Shown here piece by piece: positions 1 through 7,808 of a DNA stretch of 31,452 nt (position 1 is its first letter; every line of letters starts with the position of its first letter). The DNA comes from an uncultured Holophagaceae bacterium (lineage in GTDB: Bacteria; Acidobacteriota; Holophagae; Holophagales; Holophagaceae), in the NCBI GenBank assembly GCA_903890595.1, contig CAITBU010000272.1, positions 1 through 31,452 on the forward strand, written 5' to 3'. Position numbers and translations under genes: made by a program. The notes under the pieces are model-generated. The model worked only from the letters and a program-made list of their open reading frames with translations. It did no database searches and was not told the origin of the DNA.

Positions 1-1
1 G

Positions 2-445
2 CAGGACCTCCTTCCGGGCGAGCGTACCTTGCGGGTGCTGGGCAAGGGCCGCAAGGAGCGCCTGGTGCCCTACCATGTCCGGGCGGAGGAGGTCCTTGAG
101 GTCTACCTGGCCCACCGCGGAGCCTTCCTGGCGGTGCGGACGCTGCCGCCGACCCCGGCCCTGTTTCTCAATCAGCGAGGGGGACGGCTCACCCCCACCA
201 CCGTGCGGGTGCTGCTCCGGAAGGCCCTGGAGGCCGCGGCGGTGCGGGCGCGGATCAGCCCTCATGCCCTCCGGCACAGCTTCGCCACCCACCTGCTGAA
301 CCGCGGCATGGACCTGCGGGCCATCCAGGAGCTGCTGGGTCACGCCAGCCTCAGCACCACCCAGCGCTACACCCACCTCGGCCTGGAAGAGCTGGCGAAG
401 ACCTACGACAAGGCCCACCCCCGGGCCCACAACCCCCAACCCTAG
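2..445 (+). CDS. xerC: Tyrosine recombinase XerC, C-terminal part (5' end outside window)
   Basis: This is the catalytic domain of a tyrosine site-specific recombinase, the family that resolves chromosome dimers at dif with its XerD partner. The frame is open from base 2, so the N-terminal SAM-like domain and the first catalytic Arg lie upstream of the window; the TTG at 29 is internal. Visible catalytic residues are the beta-hairpin Lys in GKGRKER, the H-x-x-R pair in HALRHSFATHLL, the His of LLGHASLSTTQ and the nucleophilic Tyr of QRYTHL. The C-terminal end (LAKTYDKAHPRA) resembles XerC more than XerD. The FAH-family gene follows 16 bp downstream. Nothing around it suggests an integron or phage, so a housekeeping Xer role is inferred. 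Confidence 0.85.
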   Translation, partial: QDLLPGERTLRVLGKGRKERLVPYHVRAEEVLEVYLAHRGAFLAVRTLPPTPALFLNQRGGRLTPTTVRVLLRKALEAAAVRARISPHALRHSFATHLLNRGMDLRAIQELLGHASLSTTQRYTHLGLEELAKTYDKAHPRAHNPQP

Positions 446-461
446 GCTCAGGAGTCCCGCC

Positions 462-1148
462 ATGGACACCGTTATCCCCCTTCCGCCCCGCCCCTGCCTG
501 ACGGTCCTTGGCACCGACGCCCTCTTTCCTGTGCGCCGCATCTACTGCGTGGGCCGGAACTACGCGGACCATGCCCGGGAGATGGGCGGGGACCCCAACC
601 GCGAGCCTCCCTTCTTCTTCGGCAAGCCCCAGGACACGGTGGTTCCGGGCGGAGGGGCAGTTCCCTATCCCCCGGTTACCGCCAACCTCCACCACGAGGT
701 CGAGCTGGTGGTGGCGCTGGGCCGGGGGGGCAGCAACATCCCGCTGGCCGACGTGCCTGCCTGTGTCTTCGGGTATGCCGTGGGCCTGGACCTGACTCGC
801 CGGGACCTGCAGGCCAAGGCCAAGGACCAGGGCCAGCCCTGGGAGACCGCCAAGGGGTTTGACCAGTCCGCACCCGTCTCACCCATCACCCCCGCCACCA
901 CCTGCGGACACCTGGCCTCCGGGGCCATCTGGCTGAGCGTAAACGGCACCGAGCGGCAGCGGGGCGACCTGGCTGGCATGACCTGGCGGGTGCCCGAAGT
1001 GGTGGCCCACATCTCCACCTTCGTGACCCTGGCCCCCGGGGACCTCATCTTCACCGGCACCCCCGCCGGCGTCGGTGCCCTCGTGCGCGGCGACCAAGTC
1101 CGCTGCGGCATCGACGGCCTGGGGGAGCTGGAGATCGTCATCGTCTGA
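462..1148 (+). CDS. Fumarylacetoacetate hydrolase (FAH) family protein
   Basis: A 228-residue single-domain FAH-family enzyme, close in size and motifs to fumarylpyruvate hydrolases and acylpyruvases (YcgM/FAHD1 type), which cleave C-C bonds in beta-diketo acids with a divalent metal. Visible signatures are YCVGRNYADHAREMG (about 28-42), FFGKPQD (52-58), the metal-binding acidic triad E79 and E81 in HHEVEL plus D110 in GLDLTRRDLQ, the KGFDQSAP segment and the C-terminal FTGTPAGVG. An AGGAG stands upstream of the ATG. It lies just after xerC and converges on the CheZ-like gene with a 13 bp gap. The substrate cannot be assigned from sequence; fumarylpyruvate, acylpyruvates or oxaloacetate are possible. 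Confidence 0.9.
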   Translation: MDTVIPLPPRPCLTVLGTDALFPVRRIYCVGRNYADHAREMGGDPNREPPFFFGKPQDTVVPGGGAVPYPPVTANLHHEVELVVALGRGGSNIPLADVPACVFGYAVGLDLTRRDLQAKAKDQGQPWETAKGFDQSAPVSPITPATTCGHLASGAIWLSVNGTERQRGDLAGMTWRVPEVVAHISTFVTLAPGDLIFTGTPAGVGALVRGDQVRCGIDGLGELEIVIV

Positions 1149-1161
1149 GCCTGGCTGCCCG

Positions 1162-2091
1162 CTACGCCCCGCCGCCCTTTTTGAACTGGGCGATGATGTC
1201 GTCGACGCTGTCTTTGCGGCCGTCGGCTTCCAGGTTGGTCTCGAAGATGCGGTCCTGGGTGGCGACCTTGCGTTCGGCAAACTCGGACCCGCCCAGGGTG
1301 CCGGAGGTGATGTTGAAGATCACCAGCAGGCGGTTCAGGCCCCCCTGGAACTGCTTGAGAAGGGTGACCACCTTCTCGATCTTCTGGCGGGTGATGTCCT
1401 GGAACTGGAGGATGTTAAGGATCTCGAAAGACTCGTCACTGACCTTGAGCAGCTGGGCTCGTACCGAGCTGAACTCCACGGCTGGGGGCCGGGTGGTCAG
1501 CTGCTGGGCAAAGAGGTACTCCAGCACCTCCTGGGCCAGGGCGTTGGGATCCTCGCCAGCCGAAGCCCGCTCAAGGAAGGCCGAGACGGCGGTCTGTAGG
1601 CCGACCTGGGCCTCGGTCTGCAGGCGAATGGCCTCATCGCTGGCCTGCAGGGCCTTGGCGGCCTCGTCGGAGGCCGCCATCAGGTTGTCCAGGCGGTTCA
1701 TGACATTCTGGGTGGCTTCCTCGGTGTCCGAGGTGATGGCGTCCAGCTGGGCTGCCAGCTCCGGGACCTGGGTGCTCTGGTGTTTGACCGAGGCATCCAG
1801 CTGCTGAAGGTTGAGCAGGGTCTGGTTGATGCTGGAGACCAGGGCCCCCAGCTCACCCTTGGCCTCGATATCGACCTTTTGGTAGACCCGTCCATTGGCC
1901 ATGTCCTGGGCTGCCGCCGCCAGGCGGTGCAGGCTGGCCTGGGAGTCGCCCTGAAGCTCTCCCCGGAGCTCAGCGATGAGGTTTTCCAGGCTCAGGAGCC
2001 GCTCGTCCAGCCGCTCCCGGCGGGCCTGAAAATCAGCCACGAGGTCATCGGGGCCTTCCCCGGCGGGCTGTTGGGTCAGGGGTTCGGTCAT
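1162..2091 (-). CDS. cheZ: CheZ-like protein phosphatase with HAMP-like N-terminal region
   Basis: A 309-residue, mostly helical protein that I read as a CheZ-family phosphatase acting on CheY-P. The helix QFQDITRQKIEKVV (229-242) matches the CheZ active-site helix, with the catalytic pair D232 and Q236 in the expected D-x-x-x-Q spacing. The C-terminus DSVDDIIAQF (294-303) resembles the CheY-binding tail of CheZ. Residues about 54-100 (DMANGRVYQKVDIEAKGELGALVSSINQTL) look like a HAMP-type segment, which E. coli CheZ (about 214 residues) does not have. The rest is predicted coiled coil. No membrane segment is seen. GGAGG lies 6 bp before the ATG. It is the last gene of a block after pdxJ and the DUF4388 gene, 17 bp downstream of the latter. 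The symbol rests on motifs alone. Confidence 0.75.
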   Translation of the reverse strand: MTEPLTQQPAGEGPDDLVADFQARRERLDERLLSLENLIAELRGELQGDSQASLHRLAAAAQDMANGRVYQKVDIEAKGELGALVSSINQTLLNLQQLDASVKHQSTQVPELAAQLDAITSDTEEATQNVMNRLDNLMAASDEAAKALQASDEAIRLQTEAQVGLQTAVSAFLERASAGEDPNALAQEVLEYLFAQQLTTRPPAVEFSSVRAQLLKVSDESFEILNILQFQDITRQKIEKVVTLLKQFQGGLNRLLVIFNITSGTLGGSEFAERKVATQDRIFETNLEADGRKDSVDDIIAQFKKGGGA

Positions 2092-2108
2092 GGAGCCTCC
2101 AAGAATCC

Positions 2109-2921
2109 TCAGGGTGCGGGCCTGACACTTACCCTGGATCCTTCGGCCAGCTTCCAGGCGGTCATGAGTTCCCGGGGGATCACCAGGGCACCATCCTCGA
2201 TGCCGGCGTGAAATTCCACCCGCTCCACCACGGGGCCGCCGGGCCAGGAGACCCTCAGGGCAGACACCCCCCGGGTGTAGGGGCCCTGGGCGGTCCAGGC
2301 CGCCTCCATCCGCCGGGGCAGCTCCACGTGATCAGCCTTCTGAAAGAGCCCCTTGCGCATGGGGACCACGCCGACTTCGATTCCCGGGGTCAGGAGCTCC
2401 AAGTGACCGGCCTCCAGCAGGATTGCGGCGGTCTGACGGACCGCCACATCGTGCTGGCCGGAAGCGGACATCACTTCCCGGAAGGTCCGGTAGCCATCGA
2501 AGAAGGGGAGGATCCGGCGCTCTTCCGCAGACAATCGGAGGATGTCGGGAAGGGCCTGCTGGGTCAGCCAGGGCACCGCAGAGAGGTTAGGAAAGAGCGC
2601 ATCCAGGCGGCGGCGGCTGTCCTGAAGCCGGGCTGAGTCCATGAGGAGATCGGGGAGCGACCTGCGGATGGACACCATGGGCTGGGCCACCCCAACCTGG
2701 AACTCGAAGTGTCCGGAGGCCCACTCCAGGATCTCGAAGGCCGCGGTCTCGCCGCGGGCGTTCGGGGTCTCCGCATGGATCACTTCCCCGCCTGAGAAGA
2801 ATAAAAAGCCAAGGGCCTCCCCAGAGTCCACCTGGAGACGTCCGGTCTTCCGGTTGATGTTGAGGAGCTGGGTCACGTCCATGAGAGAGATGCTCTCCAG
2901 GGTGCCCCGGAGGCTGCTCAT
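2109..2921 (-). CDS. DUF4388 (PATAN-type) domain protein
   Basis: A 270-residue soluble protein. The first 100 residues (SLRGTLESISLMDVTQLLNINRKTGRLQV, then GFLFFSGGEVIHAETPNARGETAAFEILEWASGHFEF) fit DUF4388, the PATAN-like module found in signalling and surface-motility proteins of Myxococcota, Acidobacteriota and cyanobacteria. The middle (about 110-190) looks like a helical winged-helix-like segment. The last 30 residues (GALVIPRELMTAWKLAEGSRVSV) resemble an AbrB/SpoVT swapped-hairpin half, but this is tentative. Its start overlaps the pdxJ stop by 4 bp, so the two are probably translationally coupled, and the CheZ-like gene follows. A role in motility signalling is inferred from that neighbour and the domain. 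Confidence 0.75.
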   Translation of the reverse strand: MSSLRGTLESISLMDVTQLLNINRKTGRLQVDSGEALGFLFFSGGEVIHAETPNARGETAAFEILEWASGHFEFQVGVAQPMVSIRRSLPDLLMDSARLQDSRRRLDALFPNLSAVPWLTQQALPDILRLSAEERRILPFFDGYRTFREVMSASGQHDVAVRQTAAILLEAGHLELLTPGIEVGVVPMRKGLFQKADHVELPRRMEAAWTAQGPYTRGVSALRVSWPGGPVVERVEFHAGIEDGALVIPRELMTAWKLAEGSRVSVRPAP

Positions 2922-3646
2922 GCGCGGCCCTCGGCCATGGCTGCCAGTAGCTCCGCGATGGCCCGCTCCAGGCCCACCAACACCGCCCGGCCGATGAGGC
3001 TGTGGCCAATGTTGAGCTCCTCGATCTCCGGGATGGCAGCCACCGGGCCCACATTGCGGGGCGTGAGGCCATGGCCAGCCAGGACCCTGAGGCCGAGGCG
3101 CGAGGCAAGCCGGGCGGCTTCCCGTAGGCGGGTCAGCTCCGGCCCGGCATCGGCATCCATGGCGAGGTCGCTGTAGGTCCCGGTGTTGAGCTCAATGGCG
3201 TCCACGTCCAGCTTGGCGGCCATCTTGACCTGGTCTAGGACCGGGTCCACGAAGAGGCTGACCCGGATGCCCGCGGCCCGCAGCTCCCGCACGGTCTGCT
3301 TGAGGGGGCCCTGGAGGAAGATGGCGTCCAGGCCGCCCGATGTGGTGAGCTCCTCCCGGCTCTCCGGCACCAGCGTGACCCAGGAGGGACCGACGGGAAT
3401 GACGGCCTCCAGAGCCTCCTGGGTGGCCGCGCACTCAACATTGAGGGGCACCGCCAGGACCTCCTTCAGGATGCGTAAGTCGCGCTCCTGAATGTGCCGG
3501 CGGTCAGCCCGCAGGTGCACCGTGATGCCGTGGGCACCAGCCCCCTGCGCCAGCAGGGCCGCCGTGGCGGGCTCCGGCTCATGGCCGCCCCGGGCCTGGC
3601 GGAGGGTGGCCACATGGTCGACATTCACGCCCAGCCTGAGGTTCAA
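2918..3646 (-). CDS. pdxJ: Pyridoxine 5'-phosphate synthase PdxJ
   Basis: A 242-residue TIM barrel of the usual PdxJ length. PdxJ condenses 3-amino-1-hydroxyacetone 1-phosphate with deoxyxylulose 5-phosphate to pyridoxine 5'-phosphate, the last committed step of DXP-dependent vitamin B6 synthesis in the cytoplasm. Diagnostic segments are LGVNVDHVATLRQARGG at the N-terminus, GITVHLRADRRHI with the catalytic His and Arg, FVDPVLDQVKMAAKLDVDAIELNTG, and LAGHGLTPRNVGPVAAIPEIEELNIGHSLIGRA near the end. The start is TTG at 3646 with GGGAG upstream. It heads a minus-strand block and overlaps the DUF4388 gene by 4 bp. The more usual neighbours recO and acpS are absent. Confidence 0.96.
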   Translation of the reverse strand: MNLRLGVNVDHVATLRQARGGHEPEPATAALLAQGAGAHGITVHLRADRRHIQERDLRILKEVLAVPLNVECAATQEALEAVIPVGPSWVTLVPESREELTTSGGLDAIFLQGPLKQTVRELRAAGIRVSLFVDPVLDQVKMAAKLDVDAIELNTGTYSDLAMDADAGPELTRLREAARLASRLGLRVLAGHGLTPRNVGPVAAIPEIEELNIGHSLIGRAVLVGLERAIAELLAAMAEGRA

Positions 3647-3730
3647 GGTGCGCTCCCACGGAAGATTCCCCCCAGCTTAACGCCACCAGCGGATTTGCGG
3701 AGTCTCGACAATGCCCCAGGTCCCAAAAAT

Positions 3731-3742
3731 ATGTTGCAACAT
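3731..3742. promoter_or_regulatory. 12-bp perfect palindrome (putative operator) overlapping the dioxygenase -35 box
   Basis: ATGTTGCAACAT is a perfect inverted repeat in the 121-bp divergent gap between pdxJ (-) and the LigB-type dioxygenase (+). It contains the TTGCAA proposed as the -35 of the rightward promoter, so a dimeric repressor bound here would block that promoter. No regulator gene is adjacent. Operator function is inferred from symmetry and position. Confidence 0.45.
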
Positions 3743-3762
3743 GTAATTGAAAATCCAATAAT
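3734..3762 (+). promoter_or_regulatory. Candidate sigma-70-type promoter of the LigB-type dioxygenase, leaderless
   Basis: TTGCAA (3734-3739), a 17-bp spacer and AATAAT (3757-3762) give 4/6 and 5/6 matches to the -35 and -10 consensus with optimal spacing. The ATG of the gene is only 5 bp past the -10, about where transcription should start, and no Shine-Dalgarno sequence is present. A leaderless mRNA is therefore predicted. Confidence 0.55.
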
Positions 3763-3767
3763 GGCCC

Positions 3768-4541
3768 ATGACTGCTGAAGCTCGTACCCCCGCTCTGTTC
3801 CTCGCTCATGGCTCTCCCATGCTGGCCCTGGCAGGGGGCGCCTGGGGTCAGGCCCTGGGTGCTCAGGGCAAGGCACTGAAGGGGCTTCGCGGGGTCATCG
3901 TCTGCTCAGCTCACTGGGAGACGCCAGGGCCCTTTGCCCTGACTTCCGCGCCCACCCCGGGCGTCATCCACGACTTTGGAGGCTTTCCAGAGGCCCTCTT
4001 TGCCCTCGACTATCCGGCCCCGGGCTCGCCAGAACTGGCCCAGGAAGCGGCCGACCTGCTGGTACAGGCTGGTCTGGCTGCGGCCCTGGAGCCGCGGCCC
4101 CTGGACCATGGGACCTGGGTCCCCCTGCGTTACCTGCTCCCCGACGCGGATGTGCCAGTGGTCCAGCTGTCCCTGCCGCGCCCCCGGACACCAGCCCAGC
4201 TCTTGGCCGCCGGCCGGGCCCTGGCCCCCCTCCGTGAGTCCGGTGTGCTGATCGTGGGCAGTGGCGGCATCGTCCACAACCTGGGCCGCCTGGACTGGGC
4301 CGATGCCTCTGAGCCCCGGCCCTGGGCTCAGGCCTTTGAGGCTTGGATCCGGGCGGAGCTGGCGGTCGGGCATGACCTGGCGAACTGGCGGACCGCCCCC
4401 GGTGCAGCGGAGTCCGTCCCCACCTCGGAGCACCTCGACCCCCTCTTCGTGGCCCTGGGCGCAGGTGGGGCGCCCCCAGAGGTGCTGTTCGACGGCTGGC
4501 AGCTGGGTAGCCTCAGCCTCGCCAGCTACCGCTTCACCTGA
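3768..4541 (+). CDS. ygiD: LigB/YgiD-type extradiol ring-cleavage dioxygenase
   Basis: A 257-residue class III extradiol dioxygenase of the 4,5-DOPA dioxygenase (YgiD) type, which binds one metal ion and opens catecholic rings. The expected His residues are present: H14 in FLAHGSP, H49 in CSAHWET, H114 in LDHGTWVPL, H170 in GGIVHNL and the His of TSEHLDPLFVALGA near residue 226. Length is normal for the family. There is no Shine-Dalgarno sequence before the ATG, and the promoter sits immediately upstream, pointing to leaderless translation. The gene stands alone and converges on the ABC permease with a 12-bp gap. The natural substrate is unknown; DOPA is only the family type activity. Confidence 0.9.
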   Translation: MTAEARTPALFLAHGSPMLALAGGAWGQALGAQGKALKGLRGVIVCSAHWETPGPFALTSAPTPGVIHDFGGFPEALFALDYPAPGSPELAQEAADLLVQAGLAAALEPRPLDHGTWVPLRYLLPDADVPVVQLSLPRPRTPAQLLAAGRALAPLRESGVLIVGSGGIVHNLGRLDWADASEPRPWAQAFEAWIRAELAVGHDLANWRTAPGAAESVPTSEHLDPLFVALGAGGAPPEVLFDGWQLGSLSLASYRFT

Positions 4542-4553
4542 AGGGCAGGTGCC

Positions 4554-5684
4554 TCAGGCCATGGTCTTCCGGAAGCGCCCGGCGGCGAGGGCCAGCATGA
4601 TGCACCCCAGGACGGCCAGGGCCAGCAGCTGCGGCCACAGAACCTCCATGCCCAGCCCCTTCAAGAACACGCCCCGGATGATCACGAGGTAATGGCGCAG
4701 CGGGTTCAGGTAGGTGACCCACTGCACCACCACGGGCATGTTGGCGATGGGGTACACGAAGCCCGAGAGCATGAAGGCCGGGAGCATGAAGAAGAAGGCC
4801 GTCATCATGGCCTGCTGCTGGGTGGTGCTCACGGTGGAGATAAAGAGCCCCACCCCCAGCGTGCTGAGCAGGTAGAGCCCCGTGCCCAGGAAGAGGAAAA
4901 GTGGATTGCCCAGGAGGGGGACCTGGAACCAGAAGACAGCGATAACGGTGATGAGGGCGACATCCAGGAAGCCGATGAGGGCGAAGGGGATGGTCTTGCC
5001 GAGGATGAACTCCAGGCGCCCGATGGGCGTGACCATGATCTGCTCCATGGTGCCGATCTCGCGCTCCCGCACGATGGCCATGCTGGAAAGGATGATGGAG
5101 ATTACCGCCACCAGCATGGCCAGGACGCCGGGAACGAAGAAGTTCCGGCTGTCGAGGTTGGGGTTGAACCAAGCCCGCCAGGCCAGGGCCACCGGCTCGG
5201 CCTCCAGGCGCATCCCTGCCGTCTTGGCAAAGCGCTGCTCGATGATTGTCCGATTGAAGTCGGCGGTGATGCGGGCGGCGTAGCCCAGGATGACGCTGGC
5301 CGTGTTGGAGTCAGAGCCGTCCAGCAGGAGCTGAGCCTGGGCGCTGCGGCCGCCATCGAGGTCTTCGGCGAAGCCCCGGTTGATGCGGAGTACGGCCTTG
5401 GCGCTCCCTGCGTCCAGCACGGTCTGGATGTCGCCTTCCCCCTGGATCCGGCGCACCACATCGAAGCAGCCGGAGCCCTCGAAGCGGGCCAGCAGATCGC
5501 GGCTGGCGGGGGTCCGGTCCAGGTCGTAGACGGCCAGAGGGACATGGCGAACATCGGTGTTCACCGCATAGCCGATGATGAGGACCTGCACCACGGGCAT
5601 CACGAAAACCACGGCCCGCATGCGCGGGTTGCGGAGCACCTGGGTGAACTCCTTGATCAGCATGCGCAAGAGGCGTTCGAGCAT
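4554..5684 (-). CDS. ybhR: ABC-2 type transporter permease, YbhR-like
   Basis: A 376-residue inner-membrane permease. It has one N-terminal membrane helix (about 20-40, MRAVVFVMPVVQVLIIGYAV), a large periplasmic domain (about 45-180) and five C-terminal helices. The cytoplasmic loop EREIGTMEQIMVTPIGRLEFILGK between the second and third helices is characteristic of ABC2_membrane_3 permeases of the YhhJ/YbhR/YbhS group. It is the last gene of the operon, 13 bp after the ybhS-like gene, and is expected to pair with it as a heterodimer. In E. coli the YbhFSR complex exports drugs and cations; the substrate here is not evident. Confidence 0.9.
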   Translation of the reverse strand: MLERLLRMLIKEFTQVLRNPRMRAVVFVMPVVQVLIIGYAVNTDVRHVPLAVYDLDRTPASRDLLARFEGSGCFDVVRRIQGEGDIQTVLDAGSAKAVLRINRGFAEDLDGGRSAQAQLLLDGSDSNTASVILGYAARITADFNRTIIEQRFAKTAGMRLEAEPVALAWRAWFNPNLDSRNFFVPGVLAMLVAVISIILSSMAIVREREIGTMEQIMVTPIGRLEFILGKTIPFALIGFLDVALITVIAVFWFQVPLLGNPLFLFLGTGLYLLSTLGVGLFISTVSTTQQQAMMTAFFFMLPAFMLSGFVYPIANMPVVVQWVTYLNPLRHYLVIIRGVFLKGLGMEVLWPQLLALAVLGCIMLALAAGRFRKTMA

Positions 5685-5697
5685 CGGCGGGTCCCCC

Positions 5698-6849
5698 TCA
5701 GTCCAGGCGCTTCTTGAAGGTGCGGATGGCCAGCAGGAGCATGAGGGCGGCGAAGGCCACCAGGAGCAGGCACTGGGGCCACAGCTGGGCGAGGCCCGTG
5801 CCCTTGAGGTAGAGCCCCCGGAGGATGGTGACGAAGTGGCGGGCGGGGATGATGTTGGTCATCACCTGCAGGGGCCTGGGCATGTTGCCAATGTCGAACA
5901 TGAAGCCTGAGAGGAGAAAGGCCGGCAGGAAGGTGGCCACGAAGGCTGCCTGACTGGCCAGGAGCTGGCTCTTGGCCAGGGTGCTGATGAAGATGCCCAG
6001 GGCCAGGGCGCCCACCAGGAACACGGCGGAGACAGCGAAGAGGAGCACCAGGCTGCCCCGGATAGGCACATCGAAGAGGTAGCGGCCTGCCAACACCGAC
6101 AGGAGCATGTCCACCATGCCGATGAGGAAGTAGGGGGCGAGCTTGCCCAGGATCAGCTCCGGTGGCCGGACGGGCGTGGAGATGAGCTGTTCCATGGTGC
6201 CGGTCTCCCACTCCCGGGCCACGGTGAGCGAGGTCAGCAGGGCGGTGATGAGCATCATGATCACGGCGATGAGGCCAGGGACGATGAAGATCTTCGACTC
6301 CATGTCCGTGTTGAACCAGACCCGGGGGCGCAGCTCCATGGGCAGGGCAGGGGCCTTGCCCGTGAGGCGCCGGACCTTGGTCACCAGGACCTCCTGGGAG
6401 TAGCCCCGCACGATGGTCTCGGCGTAAGCCAGGGCCAGGGTGGTGGTGTTGGCATCGCTGCCATCCGCCAGGACCTGCACCTGGGTCTTGCGCTCCGAGG
6501 CCACCCGCCGGCCAAAGTCCAGGGGGACCACCAGACCCAACATGGCCTCCCCTCGGCTGATGGCGGCCTCCACCTCGCGCTCGCTGGCGGCCCGCTGCAC
6601 CACGGAGAAGTAGCGGGAGCCTTCGAAGCGCGCCACCAGCTCCCGGCTCTGGGGGGTGCGGCTCTGGTCCAGGACCGCCAGTGGCACCCGGTCCAGGTCC
6701 AGGGTGAGGGCATAGCCGAAGATCATCAGCATGATCATGGGCAGCAGGATGGCGATGGCCAGGGCGCGCCGGTCCCGCAGGACGTGGATGAACTCTTTCC
6801 GGGCCACGGCCGTCAGGCGACGCAGGTTGATGCCACCTGTCCCGCTCAT
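5698..6849 (-). CDS. ybhS: ABC-2 type transporter permease, YbhS-like
   Basis: A 383-residue permease with the same plan as the downstream gene: an N-terminal helix at about 25-45 (ALAIAILLPMIMLMIFGYAL), a periplasmic domain and a C-terminal five-helix bundle. The loop EWETGTMEQLISTPVRPPELILGK parallels the one in the YbhR-like partner, and the two look like ancient paralogues. Its ATG overlaps the stop of the second ATPase gene by 4 bp (6846-6849), so translational coupling is likely. Order and strand match ybhS of the E. coli ybhGFSR operon. Confidence 0.9.
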   Translation of the reverse strand: MSGTGGINLRRLTAVARKEFIHVLRDRRALAIAILLPMIMLMIFGYALTLDLDRVPLAVLDQSRTPQSRELVARFEGSRYFSVVQRAASEREVEAAISRGEAMLGLVVPLDFGRRVASERKTQVQVLADGSDANTTTLALAYAETIVRGYSQEVLVTKVRRLTGKAPALPMELRPRVWFNTDMESKIFIVPGLIAVIMMLITALLTSLTVAREWETGTMEQLISTPVRPPELILGKLAPYFLIGMVDMLLSVLAGRYLFDVPIRGSLVLLFAVSAVFLVGALALGIFISTLAKSQLLASQAAFVATFLPAFLLSGFMFDIGNMPRPLQVMTNIIPARHFVTILRGLYLKGTGLAQLWPQCLLLVAFAALMLLLAIRTFKKRLD

Positions 6850-7808
6850 GAGGTGAACGCCTGCTGGGCGCCCTCCGCCCGGTCCCGGGCCTCGATGAGG
6901 GAAACGAAGACATCCTCAAGGGAAGGCGTGATGCGCTCCAGGCGGTGCACCCGAAAGCCGGCCCCCTCCAGTGCGCTCCGCAGGCCCGGCCCGAGGGCCT
7001 CCGCATCCGGGGTCATGAGGTGGATGTCCCGCCCGAAGAGGGCCGCATCCCGGACGCCGGGCACGGCTGCGGCGACCTCAAGGGCGTCATGGGCGCGATC
7101 GACGGTGAGGGCCAGCACCTGGTCCACCATGAGGCGCCCCTTCATCTCGCTGGGCGTTCCCAGGGCCACCCGCTCGCCCCGGTAGATGAGGGCCATGCGG
7201 TCGCAGTACTCGGCCTCTTCCATGTAGTGGGTGGTCACGAAGACTGTGACGCCCTGGTGCGCCAGCTGGTGGATGAGGTCCCAGAAGGCCCGCCGGCTGA
7301 GGGGATCCACCCCCGAGGTGGGCTCGTCCAAGAAGATGATCTGGGGCTCGTGGAGCAGGGCACAGCCCAGGGAGAGGCGCTGCTTCCAGCCGCCCGGGAG
7401 CTCGCCCGTGCGGGTGCGGCGGTGCTCCTGCAGGGTGGCCATGGCCAGCACCCAGGCCTTCCGTTCGGCTTTCTTCGCTCGGGGGATGCCGTAGATGCCG
7501 CTGTAAAAGTCGATGTTCTCTTCCACCGTGAGGTCGTCGTAGAGGCTGAACTTCTGGCTCATGTAGCCAATGGTCCGCTTGATCTGCTCCCGCTCCGTGC
7601 GGATGTCGAAGCCCGCCACGGTGCCGCTGCCGCCCGAGGGCTCCAGGAGGCCGCAGAGCATGCGGATGGTGGTGGACTTGCCGGCGCCGTTGGGCCCCAG
7701 GAAGCCGAAGATCTCGCCGCGGCGGACGTCCAGGCTGATGCGGTTCACGGCCACGAAGTCGCCGAAGCGCCGCTCCAGGTCCCGGAGGGTGACTGCGAAC
7801 TCGGTCAT
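6846..7808 (-). CDS. ABC transporter ATP-binding protein, equivalent to the C-terminal half of YbhF
   Basis: A 320-residue nucleotide-binding subunit. Walker A is GPNGAGKS (38-45), the Q-loop lies in GYMSQKFSLYDDLTVEEN, the signature is LPGGWKQRLSLG (137-148), Walker B is IIFLDEP (157-163), and the switch His is in TTHYMEEAE. A Pro replaces the second residue of the usual LSGGQ signature and Trp its Gln. A C-terminal tail of about 90 residues ends in TPSLEDVFVSLIE, the DUF4162-like segment of drug and polysaccharide exporters. It overlaps the first ATPase gene and the YbhS-like gene by 4 bp each. It probably forms a heterodimeric NBD pair with the upstream ATPase. Confidence 0.92.
   Translation of the reverse strand: MTEFAVTLRDLERRFGDFVAVNRISLDVRRGEIFGFLGPNGAGKSTTIRMLCGLLEPSGGSGTVAGFDIRTEREQIKRTIGYMSQKFSLYDDLTVEENIDFYSGIYGIPRAKKAERKAWVLAMATLQEHRRTRTGELPGGWKQRLSLGCALLHEPQIIFLDEPTSGVDPLSRRAFWDLIHQLAHQGVTVFVTTHYMEEAEYCDRMALIYRGERVALGTPSEMKGRLMVDQVLALTVDRAHDALEVAAAVPGVRDAALFGRDIHLMTPDAEALGPGLRSALEGAGFRVHRLERITPSLEDVFVSLIEARDRAEGAQQAFTS

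Noticed and set aside
1..445. Xer recombinase as a sign of an integrative element or integron
   Set aside because: The C-terminus resembles housekeeping XerC and no attC sites, cargo genes or phage genes follow.
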